From NCBI GenBank assembly GCA_036971475.1, contig JBAIZL010000001.1:103562850-103626849 (forward strand): 64,000 nucleotides of DNA. The letters run 5' to 3'. This document shows positions 13,600 to 24,829 of the stretch, in pieces. The notes beneath the pieces were generated by a model. That model had not been told where the DNA came from. It searched no databases and saw only the letters and a program-made list of their open reading frames with translations. A program made the translations under genes and the position numbers. The stretch is from Prosapia bicincta (taxonomy: Eukaryota; Arthropoda; Insecta; Hemiptera; Cercopidae). Position 1 is the stretch's first letter. Each line of letters begins with the position of its first letter.

Positions 13600-13745
13600 A
13601 TTAGTTTATGACTAACAGGGCTTTAAATTTTGTAAATCTGTAGAAAGCTTACTGAGACAGAATGTTTTTGACCGCTGTGAAGCGATCTTTAACAGTGACT
13701 TCTGCTTGCAGATGTTTGGTCAACCGGTGACGGTTTTAAAGGCAG
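13600..13745 (-). mobile_element. Penelope-like element tail fragment
   Basis: Read in reverse it matches the tail at 24600-24650: agtcactg...aagatcg...aaaacattctgtctcagtaagc. The shared 'ttctgtctcagta' and the order of phrases support relationship. No coding region is attached here. Confidence 0.5.
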
Positions 13746-14199
13746 AAATATTTTATTCAGAAACACAAAATGTTTAATTCAGAAATAGTGTGTTATATTA
13801 TCAGAATAAAATAAATATAACATTATCGAGAGGCCTATATATTTCCTCTTGAAAGAGCAGTAGCATCTTTAAAGAGCCTGGATGTTTTAACTTTGTAAAT
13901 CCAGACATTCCCTAGATAAAAACCGTTACGAATTTTTCTCTCATACTTTTACAGGGAAATAGACATAGCTGTTTGTAAATTTACAACAAAATTAAGAAAA
14001 CATGGCAAAATGATCTTCCAATTTGGAAAAATACGAGAAATAACAATGTGTAATAGAAACAAACTAAAGGCATAAGAGGAAAAGACTCTATACAATATGT
14101 CTTACGTTTACTTATCCTACGCTAACATAATGCGTTTTCCTACACACAAGCTGCTACTTGAAGCCGTTAAGCTTCTGTTTATCAGAAAACCAGTATGCA

Positions 14200-14271
<72 letters not shown>

Positions 14272-17200
14272 CTTGGAATAAGGCTACATCATTTCATTTA
14301 CTACAAGTATACTTTAGTAACATATTTTATTTGTAAACCTTTAGTAATCATCGTAAGAGGTTTATCTTAAACAAATAATATAATGGCTTAAAATGCAACA
14401 TATCCCGACCTGACACTGTTAAATGTAATAGAAAATATAAAAATTAAGTAGTAAAAAAAAATCAAAACTATTTTACAAGTCTCAGGTCCTAATTTCAATT
14501 AAATTATGTTTTACATCACATACGATGTATAAAATTATATATTGTGTAAGCCCAGGTAACTAGTATACCTCTTCTTTAAAAGCCGATCACCACCCGTGTG
14601 ATAATTTGTTTCTACCTCCCGCACTGCAACAATAATATATCTCTTGTTTAATTGTTGATTTCATCTAGTCTTCCATTTTTCTATTCTAACCCGAGATTGT
14701 GATAGGAAAACAACGCTTTTATCGAACACAGATTAATAGGGTTTTGCGGTGTTTCTTGGACCGTTAAGTGGGAAAAGTGTGCATTTAGTAAATGAAATGT
14801 TATGTCAACAAAAATCAATATAACTTGTTAAATGTAACCGTTATGTATGAGAACAGTATCAACGTTTTGAAGAATAATTATTATTAAAATTATAATATGA
14901 AAGATTATAATTTGTTTGAAACAAATTTAAATAATGATGTCAATAAGTTAAATTTAGTTCAATCAATTATTAAATATTATTTACAAAATATATTTTTCTG
15001 ATAAGATTGTAAATGTTTTTAAGCTTTTTGGTGGCTACTTGAATTGTTTGAACATTGTATCAACAAAATACATTTATTTTATTACACACTATAAAATATG
15101 TTTAACTTTTTCAAAATGATTTTCTACTGAGTTATAGAAAAATCAAAAAGAGGGTAAGTCAAATAGGAGAGAAAGAGAAGTACATAGAGAGGAGATAAGG
15201 AGATAATCAAAGTAGTTTTAATGTAGTTCATGTAGTTTAAATAAAATTGAATCAAACAAATGGCATTTATAAATCTTGTATTTTTGCAAATATAAAAATT
15301 TTAAAAGATATCAGGGATGACATGAGCATGTAAGCATATATACACTTTCTCTAAGTAAACATTATGTTCTAATTTAATCAACATACAAAATTAATAAATA
15401 TATAATAGTATCCACTTTTTGAATTAGAAATACTTCAATAAGTTTGGAAATATTGGGTTTTAATTTGTACTAATCACATAATTCCTCACCCTTTCCCTTC
15501 CCCCATACAATTACTGCATCATTTAGGCTTTGGCTGTGTTTCAAGCGCAACAATAAATCCAGACATTCCTCTGGTAAAAACCATGATTACCTTTTCTCGT
15601 GGATTGAGATATAATTGTAATATGTACTGACTTTCTAAAACTTTTTTAAATTTACAAATAAACTTTTTAAAAGGAATTTTGATAGAATGAAAAGTACAAA
15701 AAAATGACAATGAATAACAATACATATAGAGTAATATACAAAAATGTAGTTCTTTTCCTACATGAAGTAACGTCTTGTCAGAAAAGTAATAAGTCTAAAT
15801 TAAGAGATACAATAATAGAGTTTATTAAAATACAGGTAGTTTTGCTTTGTCATAAAAGCTTACCGGTGCAAAATACATGAAAGATTAATAGAACATGTTT
15901 GTGAAATCCAGTGAATAAAACAACTTTCTCTCTAATTAAAAAAAAACTTTTAAATATGTCTCTTTTGCGTACAATATGCTTAGATATTTGTGTTATATGA
16001 AATTGTAGTTGGGTTATTGTGTTGTTTTATACGCTTGTAAAAGTTAAAAATATAAACGCTTTGCCTGCTGACCTTTGTAATGAAAAGCTTATAAATCGTG
16101 GAACTTTTTCTCAACGTAGTGGTTAGAAAGATCAGTGATTGTCAAAATACAATTAAAAAATAAATAAAAATTATGTATTTTATACAGAGCAGAAGTAATG
16201 TAAACTGCTGATGCACATTTCAAGTTGACTCATTGTGAGTCATTTTTTATCGTTACCTTTTAATATGATCATTGGCTGAGCCTTATGATAATGAGAGTTC
16301 TTTGATGTTTACAAAAATAATAATTGATGTGTATAGTAACATACACAAACAACACATACACAGGTGCGCGTGCGCGCGCGGGTGCACACAAACACACACT
16401 TACAAACCGTTATATTTTTAATTAATTTATGAATTGCTACCGTACAGAACGTTTAAATGTATTATAATAAACGGGGAGAAACGTTTGGATATATTACATG
16501 AAATACGCTTTGACCATTTTCCTATTGTGAAAGTGCTTTTCTTTATCGTTTAAATTCTTTAAAAAGTAACAATTGGACCAAATAAAAGTTTTAACACACA
16601 TACATATGCGCGTGCTCTCATACAAAAATTTACGCGTGATAGACGCGCTTATACACATGATTTATTCATAATTAGCTAAATAATAAGACTTTTAAATCTT
16701 TCAGGAGGAACAGGTTTCAAAAAAAACATTTCAAATAACCTATGACGCAAACTTGAGAAGCGAGTAGAAACCCATACTACACCTAATTCCAATACAACTA
16801 CGAAATTATATTTCCTCTTTGTTTCTATTGTTCCATTTTACTATTCTAACACAGACAAATAAATTATGATCTCGTTATAAAATAAGTCTACAGAAGGTTT
16901 TAGACATATTTCCATGATATTTATATTTGCTCTTACCAGGGATTTTGCCCTTATTCATAAGAATAATTACAACCATTTCTTCATCACCCACGCATTCCCT
17001 GAACTACTTAAACTGCTAGACTACAAGTAGAATATGTTTTATAGGAAAATCCTTTTGCTACGAAAAATGATGAGTGGGCTGCAGTATAAGAAATATAAAT
17101 AGCTAAAATGGCCCACTTTAAAAATGATCTATTATTCCGAAATAGGATATTACATATTTTTAACTATATATAAATAGCACCTAGGTAGTACACTCTGCAA

Positions 17201-17510
17201 TAATGCACAACCAAACTATTCATTTTAATTGTTCCTTATTCTGGAATATACGAAAATCCTAAAAATTAAAACTAAATTTCTTTATCTATAAATCTTTAGT
17301 TTAGTTTCATCCTCAACGTATCATTACAACATTCAAATAATGGTTATTTAAAATAATTTCCAACATATTTTGTATATCACAATATGTCAAACATGGTACA
17401 CATTCTCTTTTACCTCTGGCAATTTTTGGAAAATTATGGCAAATAGACGTTATGGTACATATTATATTTAATTTTAAAAGTTTCACAAATATATATATAT
17501 ACATATTTGT
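13746..17510. other. AT-rich DNA with old diverged repeats, no gene seen
   Basis: (AT)n occupies about 14203-14268. Short phrases recur in the same order in two places: atccagacattcc at 13901 and 15557, and ctattctaac at 14680 and 16842. This hints at an old tandem duplication of roughly 1.6-2 kb, now strongly diverged. A CA/CG-rich alternating purine-pyrimidine stretch lies at 16350-16400. No coding feature is supported. Confidence 0.4.
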
Positions 17511-17511
17511 A

Positions 17512-18290
17512 GTTATGCAACACTGTTTTCTTGTATACACTTATCACTTTCACTTATGTACTTAAAAAAGAATCTTACTTGGCCTTTATGCGAGCTAACT
17601 TTCAATGGCTGGCCGTGCCGTCATCCTCGGGCATACTGAACAGGGTTGTTGTAGACTGCGAGCTGAGTGGATTTCCCGTTGACCTTGGTGTACCGTTATG
17701 TTCTATTTTTAGATTCACTGCACTGTGCGAGTTTTTAAAGTTTGTTTTGGGGTTAATATTGTCTATTAGATTGAATAATTTATCGTTTTTTGTTTTTATT
17801 TGTATTTGTTCGTTAATGATATTATTTTTATTTTTATAAATTTCTAGTTGTTCCCAGATTGTCATTTTGAGGCCTTTTTGAACCTTTTTTATTAGGTGTA
17901 CGTTTTTTTAATGTGGGGAATGTGTGTTGTTTTTGATGGCGTGTGTGGCTAAGCTTGAGTTATAAATTTCAGGTTTGATGTATGCATTGAGGTGTTTTTG
18001 ATATCTGTCTTTTAATTTCTTTTTTGTTTGTCCTATGTATATTTTATTACAGTCTGGGCATTCGATTTTGTATATTCCGTAATTAAATGTGGGGCATATT
18101 TTTTCTGGTTGGTTTATTTTGTTGATTATGTTTCCTGTGTTTTTTGTGGGCTATGTTAATACTATTATTTTTTAGTGTTTTAGTTATTCCTTTTATGTTG
18201 TATCCTGTGTATGTGAATGTAGCCCATTTTGTTGTTTGTGGTTCGATTTAAGGTTGTTTTAATTTATTTAATATTTTAAATTCTAATTTA
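17512..18290 (-). pseudogene. Penelope-like element C-terminal fragment with GIY-YIG nuclease remnant
   Basis: Translating the minus strand from about 18075 gives ECPDCNKIYIGQTKKKLKDR, then a His/Asn-rich stretch. After a stop and frame change comes EQLEIYKNKNNIINEQ (17865-17800). This is the GIY-YIG endonuclease layout that ends Penelope-like polyproteins: Cys pair, YIGQT, basic segment, then E-LEIYK. In live elements it nicks target DNA for integration. The fragment ends in the tail phrase 'aagattctt...aagtgtatacaagaaaacagtgttgcataac' beside a short AT tract at 17490. It is a decayed copy, facing the RT fragment to its right. Confidence 0.75.
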
Positions 18291-18310
18291 TCTATAGTTT
18301 TTTTTATTGT

Positions 18311-18725
18311 ACCACACACGACCCCAACGGACATTGGATACGATGTGTTGACGATGGATTATACATCTCACAAAATAAAGCAATAAATAATAACATCATC
18401 CTAAATGAAATCAATAACTTCCACCCTAACATACAATTCACCATGGAGGAAGAAATAAACAATAAAATAAACTATCTAGACCTAACATTGACCAGAAATA
18501 CAAATAACATTGAATATTCTATTTATAGGAAACCCACACAAACCATTAATACAATACCAAACCACTCCAACCATCCCCCACAACATAAAATGGCCGATTA
18601 CAACTCACTTTTATACAGGATGCTAAAATTGCCTCTAAATAATGAAGAAAACACCAAAGAAAAACAAATAATATATCAAATAGCCCAAAAAAATGGATAC
18701 AATAAAAAAACTATAGAGAGTGAAA
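18311..18725 (+). pseudogene. Penelope-like element reverse transcriptase fragment
   Basis: The open plus-strand frame reads WIRCVDDGLYI at 18335, the RT motif C region of Penelope-like elements. The usual Y before VDD is C here. It continues uninterrupted into INYLDLTLTRN, YSIYRKPTQT and HKMADYNSLLYRMLKLPL, then KQIIYQIAQKNGY. This is the conserved stretch between RT motif C and the linker to the GIY-YIG domain. It starts abruptly after a T-rich stretch and runs into an (AT)n tract at about 18730. The upstream RT motifs and the nuclease are absent. The neighbouring opposite-strand nuclease fragment gives a head-to-head arrangement. Confidence 0.85.
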
Positions 18726-18728
<3 letters not shown>

Positions 18729-18784
<56 letters not shown>

Positions 18785-18916
18785 CAATATGTTTTCTTGT
18801 GTATTAATAAAGAACAAAAGTCAAAATACAAATACAAGAATTATATTTGAATTTACAATAATAATTATATTTGTAAATTCAAATATAATTCTTGTATTTG
18901 TATTTTGACTTTTGTT

Positions 18917-18975
<59 letters not shown>
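18729..18975. repeat. Near-perfect palindrome flanked by (AT)n tracts
   Basis: (AT)n at about 18730-18782 is followed by cgcaatatgttttcttgtg. Then comes a fold-back at 18807-18922 whose arms (about 52 bp) are almost exact reverse complements around an 11-base AT loop. (AT)n follows to 18975. The arm carries acaaatacaagaatta and its reverse. This marks the left (outer) edge of the large inverted duplication. Confidence 0.85.
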
Positions 18976-18979
<4 letters not shown>

Positions 18980-18989
18980 AATAACAATA

Positions 18990-20750
18990 ATAATAATACT
19001 TTACCATTTTCATTTAAACGTAATATTCATTTCTAATTAGTTTTCTTACGCGCGCTGTAATTAGATATTCATTCTACAGTAAGACGTGATAAATAAGGTG
19101 ATGCGTCTCATTTATTGCGAAACATTCTTGGCTTTAATACTTTGAAACATGAACGCAATGTCAAATATAAACCACGTGATAAGTCACAGAATGTTTGATA
19201 AATGTGCTATATAGAATATGACACAATATATAATTTAATGCAATCCATCCACTTCATTTCCAGTTACACTATAGATGCACGTAGTACTGCTAGTCAAGGA
19301 AGTTGACAAACTAATAATGTATGAAAATTAAATCTTTAATGTCTAAAGTATTTTAATTTATATTTTATATGTCATGTTTTTTATTTTACGTTTGATTAAA
19401 TTAATGTAACGGAAGTTTCAATCTAACTAAACAATACCTTAATGGTTTTCCATTAGGAAACACATTTCTACGACTATTATAGATATACGAAGCAAGTTTT
19501 TTTCTCCAGCTGTGAAATAATACATTTCCATTGAATTTACCTTAGAATATTCATAGTTTGTCTCTTTCTTTTCCTATTAATTTTTTTATATTACTTTATT
19601 AAAGATTAGTTTTATAATTAGTATTTTAACGTAAATAAACCAATGTTATTTTATTTTATTAATTTTATATAATATAAATATTTAATTAATCACTTTAACA
19701 ATATTGTTAAATATAATTATGAATAACGTCTAGTTAATTATAGCTTAGCTAGTGCGAAATATTCACAACGGTAAAAAATAAAATAATCAACTCTGAATCC
19801 TAACATACATTAGTTTAATAGAAACAAATACACTAGTTCAGAACACAAACTAGTTTCGGCGATAATGTTGCCTTCTGAGAAGATAAGCAATAAAAAAATA
19901 ATCACCAAAAAAAACTATATATCACAGTGAGCGACACAAAATGTGATATTTTCTTCTCTTAATTGCAAAATAAATGAGAAATTATATCAGAAATATTGTT
20001 ATCATTGTATGAAACAAAAAATAAATATATTTTCGAAAGTAATAAAGCTAGAGATAGTGTTTGGTTTTTCAAATATGGGGTAACATACAACAATTACCCA
20101 ATATTAGATTTAATTGTAACTTCAACAAATTGGCTTCTTCCTAAATTTGTTGAAAGTGCTTTGTTATAAAACGATGTAATAATTTTACAGTGTAACTAAA
20201 GTCCTATTTAGAGACGTAGAGTGTTATTTATGCAAATAATTTCTGGTACTAGTCTTGGAAAAACGTACTAAACACCGATCAATCGTTACCAATAAAAACT
20301 AGTTCAAAAAGAAAAATTGCTTCCAGAATGTACTTTACTCCATTATTCTAACTTTATTTCATGATGTTTGTTATTTATAATTTCCTAGAAGCTCGCACAA
20401 AGTATTAAATGCTTTAGACATGACGTTGCTTCGGGCATTAGCCAAGCAAATAGAGGCGTCTTGCATGGAACGCTAATATTATTAGGTTAAATAAGAAGCA
20501 TTAATGAATGAAGAAGAACATTATTTCTTAATATAAAACATGAATAAAACGTTATGTAAATAATCTATTTTTATTATAATATATATCACACTAAATATTA
20601 GCTTTTAAATCCATTGATAAGTATAATAGGTCAATTCATTCTTAGGTCAACAAAATAAAATTTTATTTTATACACTTTTTTTAAAATATTTATAATTAAT
20701 TCAAATATGTGTTTACATATGGCATGATCAAAAAGGGGATATAGAAAGCA
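18990..20750. other. Left-arm AT-rich DNA, no gene seen
   Basis: Conserved with the right arm at about 60.3-62.05 kb, but no domain, exon chain or RNA gene is recognisable. Confidence 0.45.
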
Positions 20751-20859
20751 AAATTAATGAACAAAATCAATTCGGTTAGTTTAATTATTGAATTATTATT
20801 TGAAAAAACTGTAATAACATCAAGTAACACCCATTTTAACTTTAAAAAAATGAATATAT

Positions 20860-20962
20860 ATATATTGCAATATGTATTCTTGTGTATTAATAAAGAACTA
20901 TGTCAAAATACAAATACAAGAAATTCAATTATAATTCTTGTATTAGTATTTTGACTTAGTTC

Positions 20963-21033
<71 letters not shown>
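20860..21033. repeat. Fold-back plus (AT)n tract
   Basis: 'atattgcaatatgtattcttgtg' leads to a fold-back at 20890-20966. Its arms are taaagaac...tcaaaatacaaatacaagaa and ttcttgtattagtattttga...gttctt. (AT)n follows to 21033. The right-arm equivalent is at 60104-60210. Confidence 0.8.
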
Positions 21034-21036
<3 letters not shown>

Positions 21037-21164
21037 AATATATAATATGTTTTCTTGCTTAGTAATATAAAATACGAGAGAATACAAACAAAAGAGTAAA
21101 TGTATTGTATAATATAATTCATTTTGATTATACAATAATTTCATTCTTGTATTTGTATTTCCTA

Positions 21165-21254
<90 letters not shown>

Positions 21255-21268
21255 ATATATATATATAG

Positions 21269-21360
<92 letters not shown>
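21034..21360. repeat. Complex (AT)n/(GATA)-containing and (GT)n microsatellites
   Basis: AT tracts at 21164-21312 are broken by repeated 'aggatat' and 'agatat', then (GT)n follows at 21314-21357. The block begins with tatgttttcttgct at 21047 and cattcttgtatttgtat at 21144. The right arm has a shorter version at 59998-60104. Confidence 0.85.
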
Positions 21361-21419
21361 AACTAATAGTAAGACTTCAAAAACACGTTTTAAATTACTT
21401 TCTTTAAATTGCAATTTGT

Positions 21420-23600
21420 TATTGATTTATTCCATTGGGTCTATACGTAGTTAAACTATATTAAACATATTTTATAATAGGTTTTCAAATATTCTTTCAA
21501 TTAAACCAAATAAAATAATGATTTCAGAATAAGAAAAAATTGATCCAATATTTAAATAATATTGGATTTTATATTATTTGCATAATATATAATATAAAAT
21601 ATTTATTCATAGTCGTTTCCACACATATAAGACTTACTTATTCATATCATTAAATAATAAGTTAACAACTGAAATTAAAACCTCAAAAATCCAAATACTA
21701 CTTTAGACAAAACCTGACAAGGGTTGGTGTTCCATCTTCAAAGTGAACCTAAGGTAATCTAATATTCTCTTTATTACATTAGATCTACATCGTATTTCTC
21801 ACTGTCCTTCAAATATCATTTCAATATACAATGCATATTTCCCGTTTGATGCTAAACCATCTGTGCCTAGGATAATCCCCTACGATGATAAAATAGTTTT
21901 ATCTGAAAAAAGTTTTAAATATTCAATTAAACCTATTAAAAATCTACCCAAAACATTAAACATTTTAGTCACTAAAACTAAAGCCATCAAATACTAATAG
22001 CTACTACAGAATTCGAATAATATTATATTTTGTTCATATTTAAAATATTATTTGAAAAATATTTTCACATCTTTCAAAATTTAGTATGGTATCATTCTGA
22101 AATAAATAACCATTTCATATTATTCATGAAATTACTTTAAAATTTGACTTCAGATTCCAACGCAACCATTGAATACCACTGAGTGGTATAATTTTAAATT
22201 CACTTCAACACAGTCAAATGTTAATACTTTTGTGACATATTTTATGAAGATAGTTAAATTTATTTCCCTGCAAACGAAACACGTTTGTATACATACGAAT
22301 ATCGTGTAGTATGACATTGGTGAGCGTAATTGAAAATCATTTTCTATTCAAATAAAAAACTTTTTCCGTGCTTATTACGTTAATAAAATATAAGGTATAT
22401 ACGAAAATTCTGTGGCTAACTTTTGTTAAAACTCTGAACAAAGTTTATTGTAGTTTACAAGTTTTTAACAAATATTGCTATTTAATGTCTGTTAATAACT
22501 ATTAATTTTGTATATATAGGCTAATGACAGATCACAGAAAATTTCGCTTTTTTTAAACACTCAACGTTTTGAAATTCTTTCCGAAATTCCTTTTCAATAA
22601 TTTCTGTAAATGCATATTTATTAGGTGTTTTGTAATTTTTTTATTATTAATATGTTTTATATAATTTTATATATTTTATAAATCGTTAGTCATGTTATAT
22701 AAATAATTGTTTAATTAAAACTGAGCTCTTGAAGAAGAATTTCGGAAAGAAATTTTTTACTTCTTTCTATGAGGGAACATAAAAGAAACTGTTTACAGGA
22801 GCAATCGTTATATCCTGCAGGAATCGAAGACAAACATTATCAATGGTGGCAATAAAATATACAGTGTGAAGATAATTATAGCCAAAAACATAGTGAAACA
22901 AAACATCTTATGAAGAGTGTACAAATAGATGGATAAAATATCCATCACCTACTGTAATTTTGAATGTATTTGCTTGCTAATAAACTGTGATTCACACTTA
23001 ACAAACGGTAGGGTAGGGGCCTCTTTTAACTTGAACACCCTATAGTAATTCTTTATATCAGATTGTTCTTACTTTCTAGGCTTTACTAAGTCCCCCAATC
23101 ATAAAACATTGCTAATGGTAACTTTGTTAATAGCTTGTGGAATATAGATTAATATTTGCACAATGGAGTTGAATAAAAGCAGCACCAGTCTTGATAATTT
23201 ATTTGTGAGTTAAAAAGTGTTTACTTTTATTCCGCTGATTGATGTTTATTGAGAACTTTATTAGCAGTTAATCTTTTTCTAATATAATTGTGCAATTGCC
23301 TAAAATTTATAATTTTAGAATATCAGTAAAATGTAGAACGCCTATAAAGTTACGTGACCGTAACATTTATGAACATTATGCGGAAATATTCTTTTCATAC
23401 CACTTAGATTGGGTGGTTTTCCTCACTAGATAAACCACATCTTTCTTAGTTCACTATGGAAATAAGAAAAACAAATTTATTATATTCCTAGATGCACTAA
23501 ATATGCAACATGTATTTATTAATCATAAGGTACATAGAAAGTAACGTTTTTAACACAACACTTGTAGGTATACATAACTAAATTATTTTGAGAAAAATAA
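21420..23600. other. Left-arm DNA, no gene seen
   Basis: Collinear with 57.7-59.94 kb in reverse. Small perfect palindromes occur, for example ccaatattt...atattgg at 21543-21566. About 22480-22545 (atttaatgtctgtt...aatgacagatca) is a short diverged match to 41755-41812. Confidence 0.45.
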
Positions 23601-23623
23601 CAGTAATCAATAGTAATTTGCAA

Positions 23624-23806
23624 TTACCTACCTGAAATCAGGTACAAGAAGCTGGTATGGACTCTATCCACTATATTGACATTCGGCGATACTGCTGGAC
23701 CTGGTGAGGGTACGGTAGTAATACTTTTTGCTACAAATACACTATAAAATAATAGTACGCACTTTACCCAACGCAGTCTTGCCCCTACCTTACTATAAAT
23801 ATATAA
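23624..23806 (-). other. Open segment ending at a splice-donor-like site, unknown
   Basis: The minus strand encodes TTVPSPGPAVSPNVNIVD and RVHTSFLYLISG, then tttcag/gtaggtaat, a plausible 5' splice site. The copy in the right arm (57430-57575) preserves the frame with small changes. It adjoins a PLE tail, so it may be element-derived rather than a host exon. I do not recognise a domain. Confidence 0.2.
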
Positions 23807-23807
23807 A

Positions 23808-23952
23808 ACTTTGCAACACTGTTTTCTTGTATTCACTTGTCACTTTCACTATATGTACGAGAATCTCACTTGGTATTTATGCGAGTTAACTTTCAAAGAT
23901 TGATAGTATCTCCATAACCGAGCATCACTGACCGGGGGTTCTACTACAGCAA
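23808..23952 (-). mobile_element. Penelope-like element tail, reversed
   Basis: Read in reverse: cggtcagtgatgctcgg, then gatactatcaatctttgaaag, ttaactcgcataaatacc, and caagaaaacagtgttgcaaag. This matches the tail at 17512-17630 in phrase order. It abuts the forward PLE fragment at 23955, repeating the head-to-head layout of 17.5-18.7 kb. Confidence 0.65.
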
Positions 23953-23954
23953 AA

Positions 23955-24665
23955 TAATAGTAGTACAACAAGGAACTAGACACAATTAAATATTTAGCAT
24001 ACACAAATGGATACAACACCACAATAATAGACAAACTATGGTACAAAATACAAAAAAACACTCAAATTAACACTACAGACAGGGAAAACAAATACATCAC
24101 ATTACCATTCATAAACAAAACTACAAACAAAATAGCCACCAAATTTCAAAAAAAGGTTACAAAATAGCATAAAAAATCAATAACAAATTACAATACAACA
24201 TACATCACATCACGAGCAACAAAGATAAACTACAAGCACCAGACGTATACAAACTAAACTGCGACGAATGTAACAAATTCTACATTGAACAAACAGGTCA
24301 CAGCTTTAAACAAAGAGTCGAAGAACACAAACATAACACCAACTCAACAATTTACAATCACTTAAAAGAAACAGGACACAAATATACAGACATTTATCAT
24401 AATTTAGAAATCCTACACATCAACAAAAAAGACCACATCTCAACAAACTAGAACAATATGAAATTTACAGACACAGAACAACACAAAGTACCAACATATT
24501 AAACGAACAAACACAATACAAATTACGCATACTGTTTGATACTATCGAAAACCTACCTTTAACACCGTCACCGCTTGACCCAACATCTCCAAGCAGAAGA
24601 CACTGATGAAGATCGGCACATTGAAAACGTTCTGTCTCAGTACGTTTTAACAAATTTACTAAAAA
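23955..24665 (+). pseudogene. Penelope-like element C-terminal fragment: RT end plus GIY-YIG nuclease
   Basis: Plus-strand frames read KELDTIKYLAYTNGYN and KLWYKIQKNTQIN. They continue as RENKYITLPFINKTTNKIA, then after frame changes VYKLNCDECNKFYIEQTGHS and FKQRVEEHKHNTNSTIYNHL. After another frame change comes KLEQYEIYRHRTTQSTNILN. The Cys pair, FYIEQT, R and HK...NHL...GH residues follow the GIY-YIG nuclease pattern of Penelope-like retroelements. The YIG of the name is YIE here. The tail follows with cactgatgaagatcggcac and gaaaacgttctgtctcagta at 24600-24645. At least two frame breaks make it non-functional. The inverted copy is at 56540-57250. Confidence 0.85.
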
Positions 24666-24754
24666 AAAAGTTCGGATAGTCATAAACTATTGTTTAAGTG
24701 ATTAATAAAATAATAGTATTATAACACTATAGACAATGTTAATAATGCCCATTT

Positions 24755-24757
<3 letters not shown>

Positions 24758-24817
<60 letters not shown>

Positions 24818-24820
24818 ATA
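24758..24820. repeat. (AT)n(GT)n microsatellite
   Basis: Short here; the right-arm counterpart at 56278-56450 is about three times longer and has two internal (AC)n blocks. Confidence 0.95.
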
Positions 24821-24829
24821 TTTATTTAT

